Source of the DNA: Thraustochytrium sp. TN22
Lineage: Eukaryota > Sar > Bigyra > Thraustochytrida > Thraustochytriidae
DNA: 64,000 nucleotides
Assembly (NCBI GenBank): GCA_013306675.1
Contig: JABLUY010000110.1
Location: 50,652-114,651 of the forward strand
Direction of reading: 5' to 3'
The position numbers and the translations under genes are program-made. Positions 56,397 to 64,000 of this stretch are shown here, one piece after another. Under the pieces are notes generated by a model. That model was given only the letters and a program-made list of their open reading frames with translations, searched no databases and was not told where the DNA came from. Numbering within the stretch: the stretch's first letter is position 1; each line of letters starts with the position of its first letter.

Positions 56397-58736
56397 GTAA
56401 TAGCAAGAGCAGCAGCAGCGTCGCCAGCGCGCGCGAGAGTACGGGGAGCAACAGCGTTGCGGCGCGCGCCGCGCACGCCGCCGCGCGCGCCGCTGCGCAT
56501 GCCGCTCTGTCCACGACCAGCTTCCCGGAGGGGACCGGGGCGGTCGACAAGCAGCTCATGCGCAAGTCCGGCCTCTCGCGCGGCCACGACGGCGTTTCCT
56601 GCCTCTCACTCGACGTCGCGCACGTCGAGGGCACGGCGTTTTTCCGTGCCATCAACTTCGTCTACACCGGCTCACTCGCGCTCTCGGACGCCAACGTGTC
56701 CGAGTCGCTGCGCGCCTGCCACTTCCTCGGCCTGCAGGGCGGCGTCGACCTCTGCGTCGACTACCTCTTGCAAAAGCTCCAGCCGTGCAACGCGCTCAGC
56801 ATTTGCGCGCTCGGCAACCTCTTCGACTGCGGCCGCCTCGAAGAGCTCGCCGACGAGTACCTCAGCGACCACTTCATGCGCGTCACTCAGGAGGACGAGT
56901 GGCTCGAGCTCACTTCGGACGCCGTCGAGCGCCTTCTGCGCCGCGACAACCTCAAGTGCCACAGCGAAGCCTCTGTGCTGCGTGCCCTCATGCGCTGGGC
57001 CTCACACCGCTCCGGCGCGGACCACATCAAGCCCGCGCCTGTTGAACTTCCCGACAGCAAGGATGCTGCGGCCGAGACCGCATCCCCATCCAAGAAGCGT
57101 ACCCGCCGCACGGCGGCCGTCGGCGCCGGCGCTGCCAAGCGCGCCAAGCTTGGTGTCGACAAGCCCAAGCGTTCTGCCACTGAGGATGACGCCGCCGCCG
57201 CCGCCGACGATGATGATGATGATGATGATGACGGCGACCAGGCTGACGATGAGGAGGACCACCGCGGCGATGACGTCGAAGACGACGACGACGACGACGA
57301 AAAGGTTGGCCAGGGAAAGACGGGGCGCGAGAACGGCGACGATAAAGACGAAAACAACGATGCCGACGACGACGAAAACGACGACGACGAGGACGACGAC
57401 GACGACGAGGACGACGATGAGGAAGAGGAGGAGGACCGCCTCAAGGCCTTTGCTCGCATCCTGGAGAACGGCTGCATCCGCTTCGCGCACCTGAGCGACA
57501 CGGAGATCGACGCCTTTCGCGAGGAGCTCCAAAGCAAACCCGACCTCTTGCACATCTGGGAGCGCACCATCGGCTGGGAAAAGGTGCGCCGCGAGCGTCG
57601 CGCCGAGCGCATCGCCCGCGTCCAGGTCAAGGAGGGCGAATCCGACGACGCCGAGGTGGAGACCAAAGCCGCCGCCACCGATGATGATGATGAAGACGAT
57701 GACGCGCACACCGCCGGCGAGGTTAACGATGACGACGACGACGACGACGACGACCACACCGTGCCCAGTCTGCGCCGTTACGAGACCGTGCGCGGCAGCG
57801 CAGTCAAGGACGACAAGTGCGCCTTTCTGCTCGAGGGCCACGGCGGCTATGTCTACGCCGTCTGCGAAACCGCAGAGGGCCAGCTCGTCTCCGGTTCACG
57901 CGACCAGACCGTGCGCGTGTGGCCCTCGCCAGCGGCCGAGCACAAGCCTGGCACCGAGCGCGTCCTGGACGGCCACAAGGAGCGCGTCTTTGGCCTCCTC
58001 ACGCTCAGCAACGGCCTCGTCGCCTCCTGCTCCTTTGACCAGACCATCCGCATCTGGAACCCCGACACCTGGGTCTGCGAGCACGTGCTCGAGGGCCACA
58101 CCGGCTGGGTCGTCGCCATCGCCGAGGTCCAAGGCCGCCTCGTCTCTGGCGCCGCCGACAACACCATCAAGGTCTGGAACACCGACACCTGGGACTGCGA
58201 GCAGACCCTCACCGGGCACTCCGATCACGTCTACGCCGTCTGCCGCGTCACCGTACGCCGCGGCGGCCGCAACGTAGAGCTCCTCGCCACCGGCTCCCAG
58301 GACGCCACCGTCAAGCTCTGGGACCCGCGCCGCCGCTGGCGCCTCATGATGACCCTGCGCGGCCATCGCAGCTCTGTGCGCTCGCTCAAGCAGGTCGGCA
58401 ACTACCTCGCCTCCGCATCCGCAGACCGCACCATCCGCCTCTGGCACCTGCGCGAGCACGTCTTCGGCCGCCCCGCCGGCAAGCTCATCGGCCACTCCGA
58501 CGTCGTGGAGACCCTCGTCAGCGTGCCCCAGCCCGGCGCGCCCGACGGCGGCCGCCGCCTTCTCGCCTCCGCCTCGCGCGACTCCTCCATCAAGATCTGG
58601 GACCCGGAGTCCAAGCTCTGTCTCAAGACCCTCGTCGGCCACAGGTCCTGGGTCAAGTCTCTCTTCGTGCTCTCCTCCGGCAAGCTCGCCTCCGCGTCCG
58701 CGGACAAGACCGTCCGCGTCTGGGACCTCAGCGAGT

Positions 58737-58738
<2 letters not shown>
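55661..58738 (+). CDS. BTB-BACK-WD40 protein with large inserts
   Basis: 1,025 residues. The BTB fold appears in two halves: LDLVVFVKC ... HSTVVTAVSPLLRHALRG (about 110-170) and VSCLSLDVAHVEGTAFFRAI then NFVYTGSLALSDAN (about 310-350). A Ser/Ala-rich insert of about 140 residues separates them. A BACK domain follows (ALSICALGNLFDCGRLEELA ... VLRALMRWASHR) and resumes after an Asp-rich insert (about 507-590) with ENGCIRFAHLSDTEIDAFRE. KKRTRRTAA and AKRAKLGVDKPKR near 475-505 look like nuclear signals. Seven WD40 blades end the protein (about 723-1025; for example LEGHTGWVVAIAEVQGRLVS, ASADKTVRVWDLSE). BTB-BACK proteins are usually Cullin-3 substrate adaptors; WD40 in the substrate role is inference. 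ATG 55661 is the first Met; the frame opens at a TTG 48 bp upstream. Confidence 0.85.

Positions 58739-58776
<38 letters not shown>
58739..58776. repeat. AAC trinucleotide microsatellite
   Basis: About twelve AAC units directly following the BTB-WD40 stop codon, so at the start of its 3' UTR. Confidence 0.95.
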
Positions 58777-58884
58777 GCCCGGGTCCCGCCTTGAAACAAC
58801 TCAACACTGCTTACATTCCTTTCTATTTGCATGCAACCTCAAAACAACTCAACTTTTTTTGCCTCTCAAACTGTAAGTTAGTCG

Positions 58885-61800
58885 CTAGTCGCGCTCCTCG
58901 GCAAGAGATGCAGCTTGTTTCATTTCGAGAACATGCACCATGCCTGACACGTCAGCAGCAAAGATGGCGGCGCCACGACGAATGCAGTGTTTGATGGCAG
59001 AATCCGTCGTGAAGCCCACGAGGCCATCGCCAGGCAAGATCTGGGTTTCGTTCGTCACTTCAAGGGGGAGAGCGCGATGCCCTGCGTCCGGACGCGCCGC
59101 CGCGGCTTGCGCGTCCACTCGCGCGAAAGTCTCCAGGTCCCAGTACAGAACCTTGCCGTGGACGTCCTTGCTGGCGAGAATGCCGCTGTCCAAAACCACA
59201 CTCGTGACCCAGTCCTCGTGCCCCTTGAGCACGTGCAGTTGGTCGCCGGTGTGTGCGTTCCAGACACGCACCATGTTGTCGACGGATCCAGACACGATCC
59301 GGTCGCCGTCCAAAGCCACGTTGAGCACACAACAGTTCGTATGCCCCTTGAGTACATGCAACTGGGCGCCAGTTCGGGCGTCCCACACGCGTACCGTGGC
59401 GTCTAGCGACCCAGACACGATCCGATCGCCGTCCAAAGCCACGCTGTGAACTTCTGACGTGTGCCCCTTGAGCTTGTGCAGCTTTTGGCCGGTGTGGGCG
59501 TCCCACACGCGCACTGTATTGTCCAGCGAGCCGGACACGATCCTGTCCCCGCCCACAGCCACGCTGGTCACGAAGTGCCTGTGCCCCTTGAGCACAAGCA
59601 AGTGCTCGCCGGTGCTAGCATCCCACACCCGCACTGTCTTGTCCAACGATCCAGACACGATGCGGTCTCCGTCCAAGGCCACGTCGGTGATAGAATCCGT
59701 GTGTCCTTGGAGCACCTGCACGTTCATCATGCGCACCGTCTTGTCGGCAGACCCAGACACGATCCGGTCGCCGTCCAAAGCCACGCCGTACACAAAGGAC
59801 GTGTGATCTTCGTGCACATGTAGCGGGCTGCCGGTATGAGCGTCCCACACGCGTACTGTCTCGTCTGAGGACCCAGACACAATCCGGTCGCCGTCCAAGG
59901 CCACGCCATTGACGAAATCAGTGTGTCCCTCGAGCACGTGCAGCGAGTCACCGGTCTGAGCGTCCCACGTGCGCACTGTGTTGTCGCGAGACCCAGACAC
60001 GACCCGGTCGCCATCCAAAGCCACGCTCAAGACGGCAGACGTGTGCCCCTTGAGGATGTGCAGCACCTGGCGGGTGTGAGCGTGCCACACGCGTACCGTC
60101 TGGTCATCCGACCCGGACACGATCAGGTCGCCACTCAAAGCCACGCTCCAGATAAGACTCTTGTGCCCCTCGAGAACGTGCGGCTGGCCAGAGTCCCCGT
60201 TAGTGTCCCACACGCGCACTGTCTTGTCAGAAGACCCAGACACGACCCGGTAGCCGTCCAAAGCCACGCTCAAGACGGCAGACTTGTGCCCCTTGAGCTC
60301 GTGCAGCACTTGGCCGGTGTGAGCGTCCCACACGCACACCGTTTTGTCGAGCGAGCCAGACACGATCCGGTCGCCGTCCAAAGCCACACTAAAGACGTAA
60401 CCCTTGTGCTCCTCGAGCACGTGCAGCTGGTCGCCGGTGCGAGCGTCCCATACGCGCACTGTCTTGTCGAACGAACCAGACACGATCCGATCGCTGTCCA
60501 CAGCGACGCATGCGACGAGGTCCTTATGGCCCTTATGCCCCCCCAGCACAAAGCGCAGCGCGGGAAGGGACTGCTTGACGGGGCAGAGCCACGGTTTCTG
60601 TGGCGGTTCGAGCGTGCGCCGCAGGGGGTGGTCGGGGTCGGCGATACGCGCGAGGACCTGGCCGGCGAGCTGGTCTGGGTCGGCGGTAATGGCGAGCATA
60701 CTTTCACTGAGGAGTTTGGGCGTGTCGCTCTTGGTGTCAAGCTTGGCCCGGCGAGCGTCGCGGAGAATGCCGATGACGAAGGCACGGCGAGCGGCGGGCG
60801 ACTTCTCGGCTGACACAACCTCATGGACCCAGGTGCAGGTGTCGAGCAGCTTGAGCGCCTTGTTCACCTGGCCGCTCTCCGCAAGGTGGTACAGCACGTG
60901 CTTGAGCGCGAAAGTTGCGTGGTCGTTGAGGAGGGCCTTGGCAAGCCTGGCATGGCCCTGCCTGCGTTTGACCAAGAGCTTCCTGCCCGCGCGGGCCCGG
61001 TCGGTGAGGAAGTCGGGCATGGACTTGTGGATGAAGCGCACGGTGGTGCCGACCACGTCGAGGAGCTGAGCAGCCCTAGCGAGCAGCTCTTCGGCCTCAA
61101 GAATGTCGAGGCCGAGGACCTCGGCGGCAACGCTAACGGGCAGAAGATCGCGCGCAGCGCACATGGCGCCAAGAAGGGCACGGTAGACCTTCTTGTCGCC
61201 TTGCAGCGGCCCGTTGAGCAGCCTGTCGAAGTACTCCTTGTACATGGCGTCGAGGCCGGAGGGCAAGAGGCCGGCAAGCTGGTCGGCCGTCAGCTTGCTC
61301 ACGCCGTCATCATGGAGCTTGTTGTGCAGCATGGCGGCGTACAAGAAGAGACCTTGCGCGCTCTCTTCGAGCTGGGGGAGGGCCTTGTTGAGCTCCGCGT
61401 CGCTGGCCATGAAGTCCTTGAGCTTGGCGCGGAGGAAATTGGCGACGTCGGCCTTGTTGCGCTCGTCATCGAGGTCGAGGATGAGAGGATCGTAGTGGAG
61501 CAGGCGCTCGCGGATCTCGTCCTCGGGCCTCGAGGCGACGAGGAGGCCGAGCCAGTCGGGCGTGCTGCGGCTCCACTCCGGGCGAATGATGCGGAGGAGC
61601 GCGTCGCGCTGCTCGGGGTCGGCCTCGTCCAGCGCGTCCAGCGCCACGATGACGCGCGTCGCGGGCGCAGCGACCTCCGAGCACGGCTCGGCGATGATGC
61701 GCTTGAACAGCGTGAGCGGGTTGGTCTGCTTGGCGGCGTTAGCAATGAGCTCGGGCGTGTACTGGTCGCGCAGGCCCGGGACGACCGCGGCGAGCTGGTT

Positions 61801-62766
61801 GGCGATGCTGAGCAGGCACACGAGCACGTCTTTGGCGTCGTCGTCGTCGTAGCGGAAGAAGTGGGCGGCGCCGATGATGTAGGGCTGCGAGCGGGACAGG
61901 GGCTGCGAGACGAGGGCCGCGATGGATCGTCTGGGCATCTTGGGTGCCGCTAGACCGAGCAGAACGGCGCAGATGGTGGCGATGGTGACGGATTTGCCAA
62001 CGCCGGCAGGGCCGAGCATGGCCAAAATGCGCGAGTCCCAGCCGGACCTTTTGGCCCAGTCTTCGAACTCGCGGAGGATAAAGAGCTGGGTCCCGGCCTC
62101 GTACTCGAGCGCCTTCTTGCGGCCCTCGAAGCTGAAGTCGGAACAGAGCTGGAACGGAGGCGGTCTTGCTCCGCCACCAGAAGGCCGTACGTCCACAACG
62201 AGCGGTGCGTCGGCCTTGTTCCGGATGAGCCGCGCGAGCGCCCACATGGATGCGTCAAAGTCTGCGTACGTCTCGTGGTGGTGAAGGCGTTCGCTCTCCC
62301 AGGAGCCCTCGCACGGTACGTCCTTCCCCATCACCATGCCGAGCAGCCTGTTTGGCTTCTTGAGGCGAGCGTACGCGAACTCCTTCTGGCAATCTTCGGT
62401 CTCGTCGCCACGGTCGACGGCCTCGCAGTACCTTTTGGTCAGGCACGCCAGGAAAACGGCGCACGCATCGATCTGTTTCGTCATGCAGCTCTCGAGGTGC
62501 GCGTGCGCCTGCTGCGCGCCGAGCATCATGGCGATACGGAGCTCTGTATGTTCAACGAACCACGCCATGACCCGCTCGAGCCGCGCAACAACATCCGGGC
62601 TCCACGTGCAAGACAGGAAGACCGTCACCAGCTCGAGCTCGTCTCCGGCGGCGGCCGCCTCGGGGGCGGGGGCGGTCCGGCTCGGCGGCGCCGGCGCGGC
62701 GTCCGGGGCGGCTGCGCCCGCTCGCGCCGCCTTACTGAAACGCGCGAAGATCGCCTTGCCCGCCAT
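58885..62766 (-). CDS. TIR-NACHT-WD40 protein (NLR-like STAND ATPase)
   Basis: 1,293 residues without introns. N-terminal TIR-like domain (about 44-170): VTVFLSCTWSPDVVARLERV, a VFLACLTKRYCEA strand, and DCQKEFAYA, whose Glu129 sits where TIR NADases carry the catalytic Glu. A NACHT/STAND ATPase follows, with Walker A GPAGVGKS (252-259, Lys258), Walker B VIVALDALDEADPE (about 372-385) and sensor-like LLVASRPEDE; a helical region to about 735 contains FIHKSMPDFLTDRAR. WD40 repeats span about 738-1212: eleven highly similar units (VALDGDRIVSGSLDKTVRVW) and a degenerate twelfth. This is the layout of fungal and animal NLR-type immune or regulated-cell-death proteins: WD40 senses, NACHT oligomerises, TIR signals. 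The function here is inferred from architecture. ATG 62766 is the first Met. It is tail to tail with the BTB-WD40 gene (146 bp). Confidence 0.88.
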   Translation of the reverse strand: MAGKAIFARFSKAARAGAAAPDAAPAPPSRTAPAPEAAAAGDELELVTVFLSCTWSPDVVARLERVMAWFVEHTELRIAMMLGAQQAHAHLESCMTKQIDACAVFLACLTKRYCEAVDRGDETEDCQKEFAYARLKKPNRLLGMVMGKDVPCEGSWESERLHHHETYADFDASMWALARLIRNKADAPLVVDVRPSGGGARPPPFQLCSDFSFEGRKKALEYEAGTQLFILREFEDWAKRSGWDSRILAMLGPAGVGKSVTIATICAVLLGLAAPKMPRRSIAALVSQPLSRSQPYIIGAAHFFRYDDDDAKDVLVCLLSIANQLAAVVPGLRDQYTPELIANAAKQTNPLTLFKRIIAEPCSEVAAPATRVIVALDALDEADPEQRDALLRIIRPEWSRSTPDWLGLLVASRPEDEIRERLLHYDPLILDLDDERNKADVANFLRAKLKDFMASDAELNKALPQLEESAQGLFLYAAMLHNKLHDDGVSKLTADQLAGLLPSGLDAMYKEYFDRLLNGPLQGDKKVYRALLGAMCAARDLLPVSVAAEVLGLDILEAEELLARAAQLLDVVGTTVRFIHKSMPDFLTDRARAGRKLLVKRRQGHARLAKALLNDHATFALKHVLYHLAESGQVNKALKLLDTCTWVHEVVSAEKSPAARRAFVIGILRDARRAKLDTKSDTPKLLSESMLAITADPDQLAGQVLARIADPDHPLRRTLEPPQKPWLCPVKQSLPALRFVLGGHKGHKDLVACVAVDSDRIVSGSFDKTVRVWDARTGDQLHVLEEHKGYVFSVALDGDRIVSGSLDKTVCVWDAHTGQVLHELKGHKSAVLSVALDGYRVVSGSSDKTVRVWDTNGDSGQPHVLEGHKSLIWSVALSGDLIVSGSDDQTVRVWHAHTRQVLHILKGHTSAVLSVALDGDRVVSGSRDNTVRTWDAQTGDSLHVLEGHTDFVNGVALDGDRIVSGSSDETVRVWDAHTGSPLHVHEDHTSFVYGVALDGDRIVSGSADKTVRMMNVQVLQGHTDSITDVALDGDRIVSGSLDKTVRVWDASTGEHLLVLKGHRHFVTSVAVGGDRIVSGSLDNTVRVWDAHTGQKLHKLKGHTSEVHSVALDGDRIVSGSLDATVRVWDARTGAQLHVLKGHTNCCVLNVALDGDRIVSGSVDNMVRVWNAHTGDQLHVLKGHEDWVTSVVLDSGILASKDVHGKVLYWDLETFARVDAQAAAARPDAGHRALPLEVTNETQILPGDGLVGFTTDSAIKHCIRRGAAIFAADVSGMVHVLEMKQAASLAEERD
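59250..60540 (-). repeat. Near-identical 120-bp WD40-coding tandem repeats
   Basis: Eleven units with a mostly 120-bp period. The block GTCCAAAGCCAC (+ strand) or a one-base variant recurs at 59308, 59431, 59671, 59773, 59893, 60013, 60256 and 60376. One unit (around 59720-59760) is about 20 bp short and encodes TVRMMNVQVL in place of VRVWDAHTG, so that blade has lost its Trp-Asp. Confidence 0.92.
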
Positions 62767-63905
62767 GCTCGCGCGAGCGGCGGCGTTGGTTGAGGGTCTG
62801 CGCGGTCTGCCTGCGCTCTCAGCAAGCTGCAGCGCGCGACGTATCCTCTACCCTTCACCACGAGCACGCGCGGCCCTGGCTGCCGCTGCACGTGCCATCC
62901 GCGAGAGGGGCACCGCAGCGCTTACGTTGCTGAGAGCAGGGCAGCACAAAGGCCCGGCGGCCCGGTCGCCGGCCGCGCAGTCGCGCGAGGCTGCGCCAGC
63001 GAGCGCGGCACGAGAGCGGCGAAGGATGCTGGCGCGGCGCGCGGTGGGATGGCGAGGTCGGGAAGGCGACGCAGGCACGAATCTTCCGACTGCCATCGAG
63101 CAGAGAGGTGCAGAGAGCAGAGCAGTGACGTGACGCTGACGGGTGTACGAGGTGGTCCGAGTCCCCGGGCGAAAGCGGCGCCGCGCGGGGGGGTGCCCGG
63201 CCGCCGGCGCAAACGAATGGCAGGAGGAGCTGCCGTGGTGGAAGCAGGGTGGTACCACGCTCCCAGGTGGGTATCGATATTACCAGCCACAGGTGCCAAG
63301 TACAAGGTGGTACCAGTGGCACTCGTGAATCGATAAGTCTCATCCTCTCTGTAGAGAATGCTGGCCGGCGCGTCATGCTCGATGTCCTGCGCTTGGAGGA
63401 GCACATGCAGCACGGCTCGCAGCGTCACACCCGCTCGCGCATGCATTCAAGCCATCGCGCACCTCGCATTCAGAAGGAGCGCGCAGGACGACTTCCGCCG
63501 CATCCGCTTTTCGTCCTCGACCTCGCCTTAAGCGCTTCTCTTGCCGCAGCCAGGCCCGGACCCGAACCGGCCGCCGCCACTTCGTCTGCAGGCACGGACA
63601 CGGCCGGCCCCACCGACGTGGAGGCGCAACTCGAGGGCCTGCAGATGGGCAAGAACTGCGTCAAGGTGTTTTGGCTCCTCTCGGGCGAGGCCGTGCGTGC
63701 CGGCGAGCTCAGAAGCCACTCGAGCCTGGGCGAGGCCGCCGTGCTGCCACCAGCACAGGCACCTCCGCCGTAGACGCCTCGGCCGCGGCAAGGTCTTCCT
63801 CGTAGAAAACCTCCTGCGCAGTGTCACCGTCGCCCTCGACGGGCGCCGCCTCCTGCGCGTTGCGCTCGTTGACAGGCCGCGCCCGCCCCGCACCTGGCCA
63901 GAGAC
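62767..63905. other. Upstream region of the NLR-like gene, no gene recognised
   Basis: 1.1 kb. It must hold the promoter of the TIR-NACHT-WD40 gene in its left part. A GGTACCAC...GTGGTACC-like short inverted pair occurs near 63250-63315. From about 63480 the sequence becomes ORF-rich on both strands (for example + strand VEAQLEGLQMGKNCVKVFWL), which could be 5' exons of a gene running off the window, but frames and splice sites were not resolved. Confidence 0.4.
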
Positions 63906-64000
63906 ATGCAGGCCGTCAGGCGTGACGCGCTGCTGAAGTTGAACAACTACTGCCGCGCCGCTGCCATCGTCGCCCAGCAGCACCAGCGCCGCGTGCACAC
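63906..64000 (+). other. Possible 5'-partial coding segment running off the window
   Basis: From ATG 63906 the + frame reads MQAVRRDALLKLNNYCRAAA, then IVAQQHQRRVHT up to the edge. The amphipathic, Leu/Ala/Arg/Gln composition looks like a helix rather than the GC-shadow peptides nearby. It is only 31 codons, so no product is proposed; it may be an exon of a larger gene beginning upstream. Confidence 0.25.

Noticed and set aside
59250-60540. Regular 120-bp repeats considered as a satellite or CRISPR-like array
   Set aside because: They are in-frame WD40 codons of the NLR-like gene; there are no short palindromic repeats or unique spacers.
1-64000. tRNA, rRNA, transposon or insertion-sequence content
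   Set aside because: No B-box-like GGTTCGA-type tRNA core with a matching acceptor stem, no rRNA segment, no transposase or reverse-transcriptase motif and no long terminal or inverted repeat was found by eye on either strand; a covariance-model search would be decisive.

Overview
This is nuclear DNA of a GC-rich, intron-poor eukaryote, most likely a free-living heterotrophic protist. The genes encode eIF3i, Cu/Zn superoxide dismutase, an ABCF ATPase, cytosolic-type triosephosphate isomerase, a class C-type 7TM receptor and a TIR-NACHT-WD40 protein. Most are single long ORFs with GC-rich third positions. Two genes, eIF3i and glyoxalase I, each need one short spliceosomal intron (GT...AG) near the 3' end to give complete proteins. 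A stramenopile, perhaps labyrinthulomycete-like, would fit, but that is inference and the lineage is not established. No bacterial operons, rRNA, tRNA, CRISPR array or recognisable transposon was seen.

Layout. 0-8 kb: a glutathione S-transferase (-), a crotonase-fold protein (+), a small cysteine-rich CX9C-type protein (+) and a secreted GxGYxYP-family protein (-). 8-21 kb: a tandem SNF2/RING (SHPRH/RAD5-like) array on the + strand. It holds one complete gene of 2,229 residues, two truncated relics, and a second long ORF of about 1,378 residues whose ATPase motifs are destroyed while its RING finger is intact. 22-31 kb: UDP-glucose dehydrogenase (+), eIF3i (-, spliced), Cu/Zn SOD (+) and a class 3 lipase (-) whose 3' end is partly duplicated downstream. 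31-40 kb: a cysteine-rich multi-pass membrane protein (-), an ABCF3/GCN20-like ATPase (+) and an Sfi1/centrin-binding-like coiled-coil protein (-). 39-51 kb: a two-domain glyoxalase I (-, spliced), triosephosphate isomerase (+), a receptor-like 7TM protein with four tandem extracellular repeats (-) and a FATP/very-long-chain acyl-CoA synthetase (+). 51-63 kb: a SYLF/SH3-like protein with internal Pro/Gln repeats (-), a BTB-BACK-WD40 protein (+) and, tail to tail with it, a TIR-NACHT-WD40 NLR-like protein (-). The last kilobase may hold the start of another gene.

Organisation. Orientation alternates strongly. Convergent neighbours have short gaps (31-287 bp in five cases) and divergent neighbours long, GC-rich, microsatellite-laden gaps (0.4-3.2 kb). 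The metabolic genes are unrelated housekeeping functions and show no pathway clustering.

The two most notable systems are the decaying SNF2/RING array, with its ATPase-dead, RING-positive paralogue, and the NLR-like gene. The NLR-like gene has eleven near-identical WD40 units that differ mainly at a few positions after the Gly-His, the pattern seen in fungal HET-type NLRs, and it lies beside a BTB-BACK-WD40 gene.
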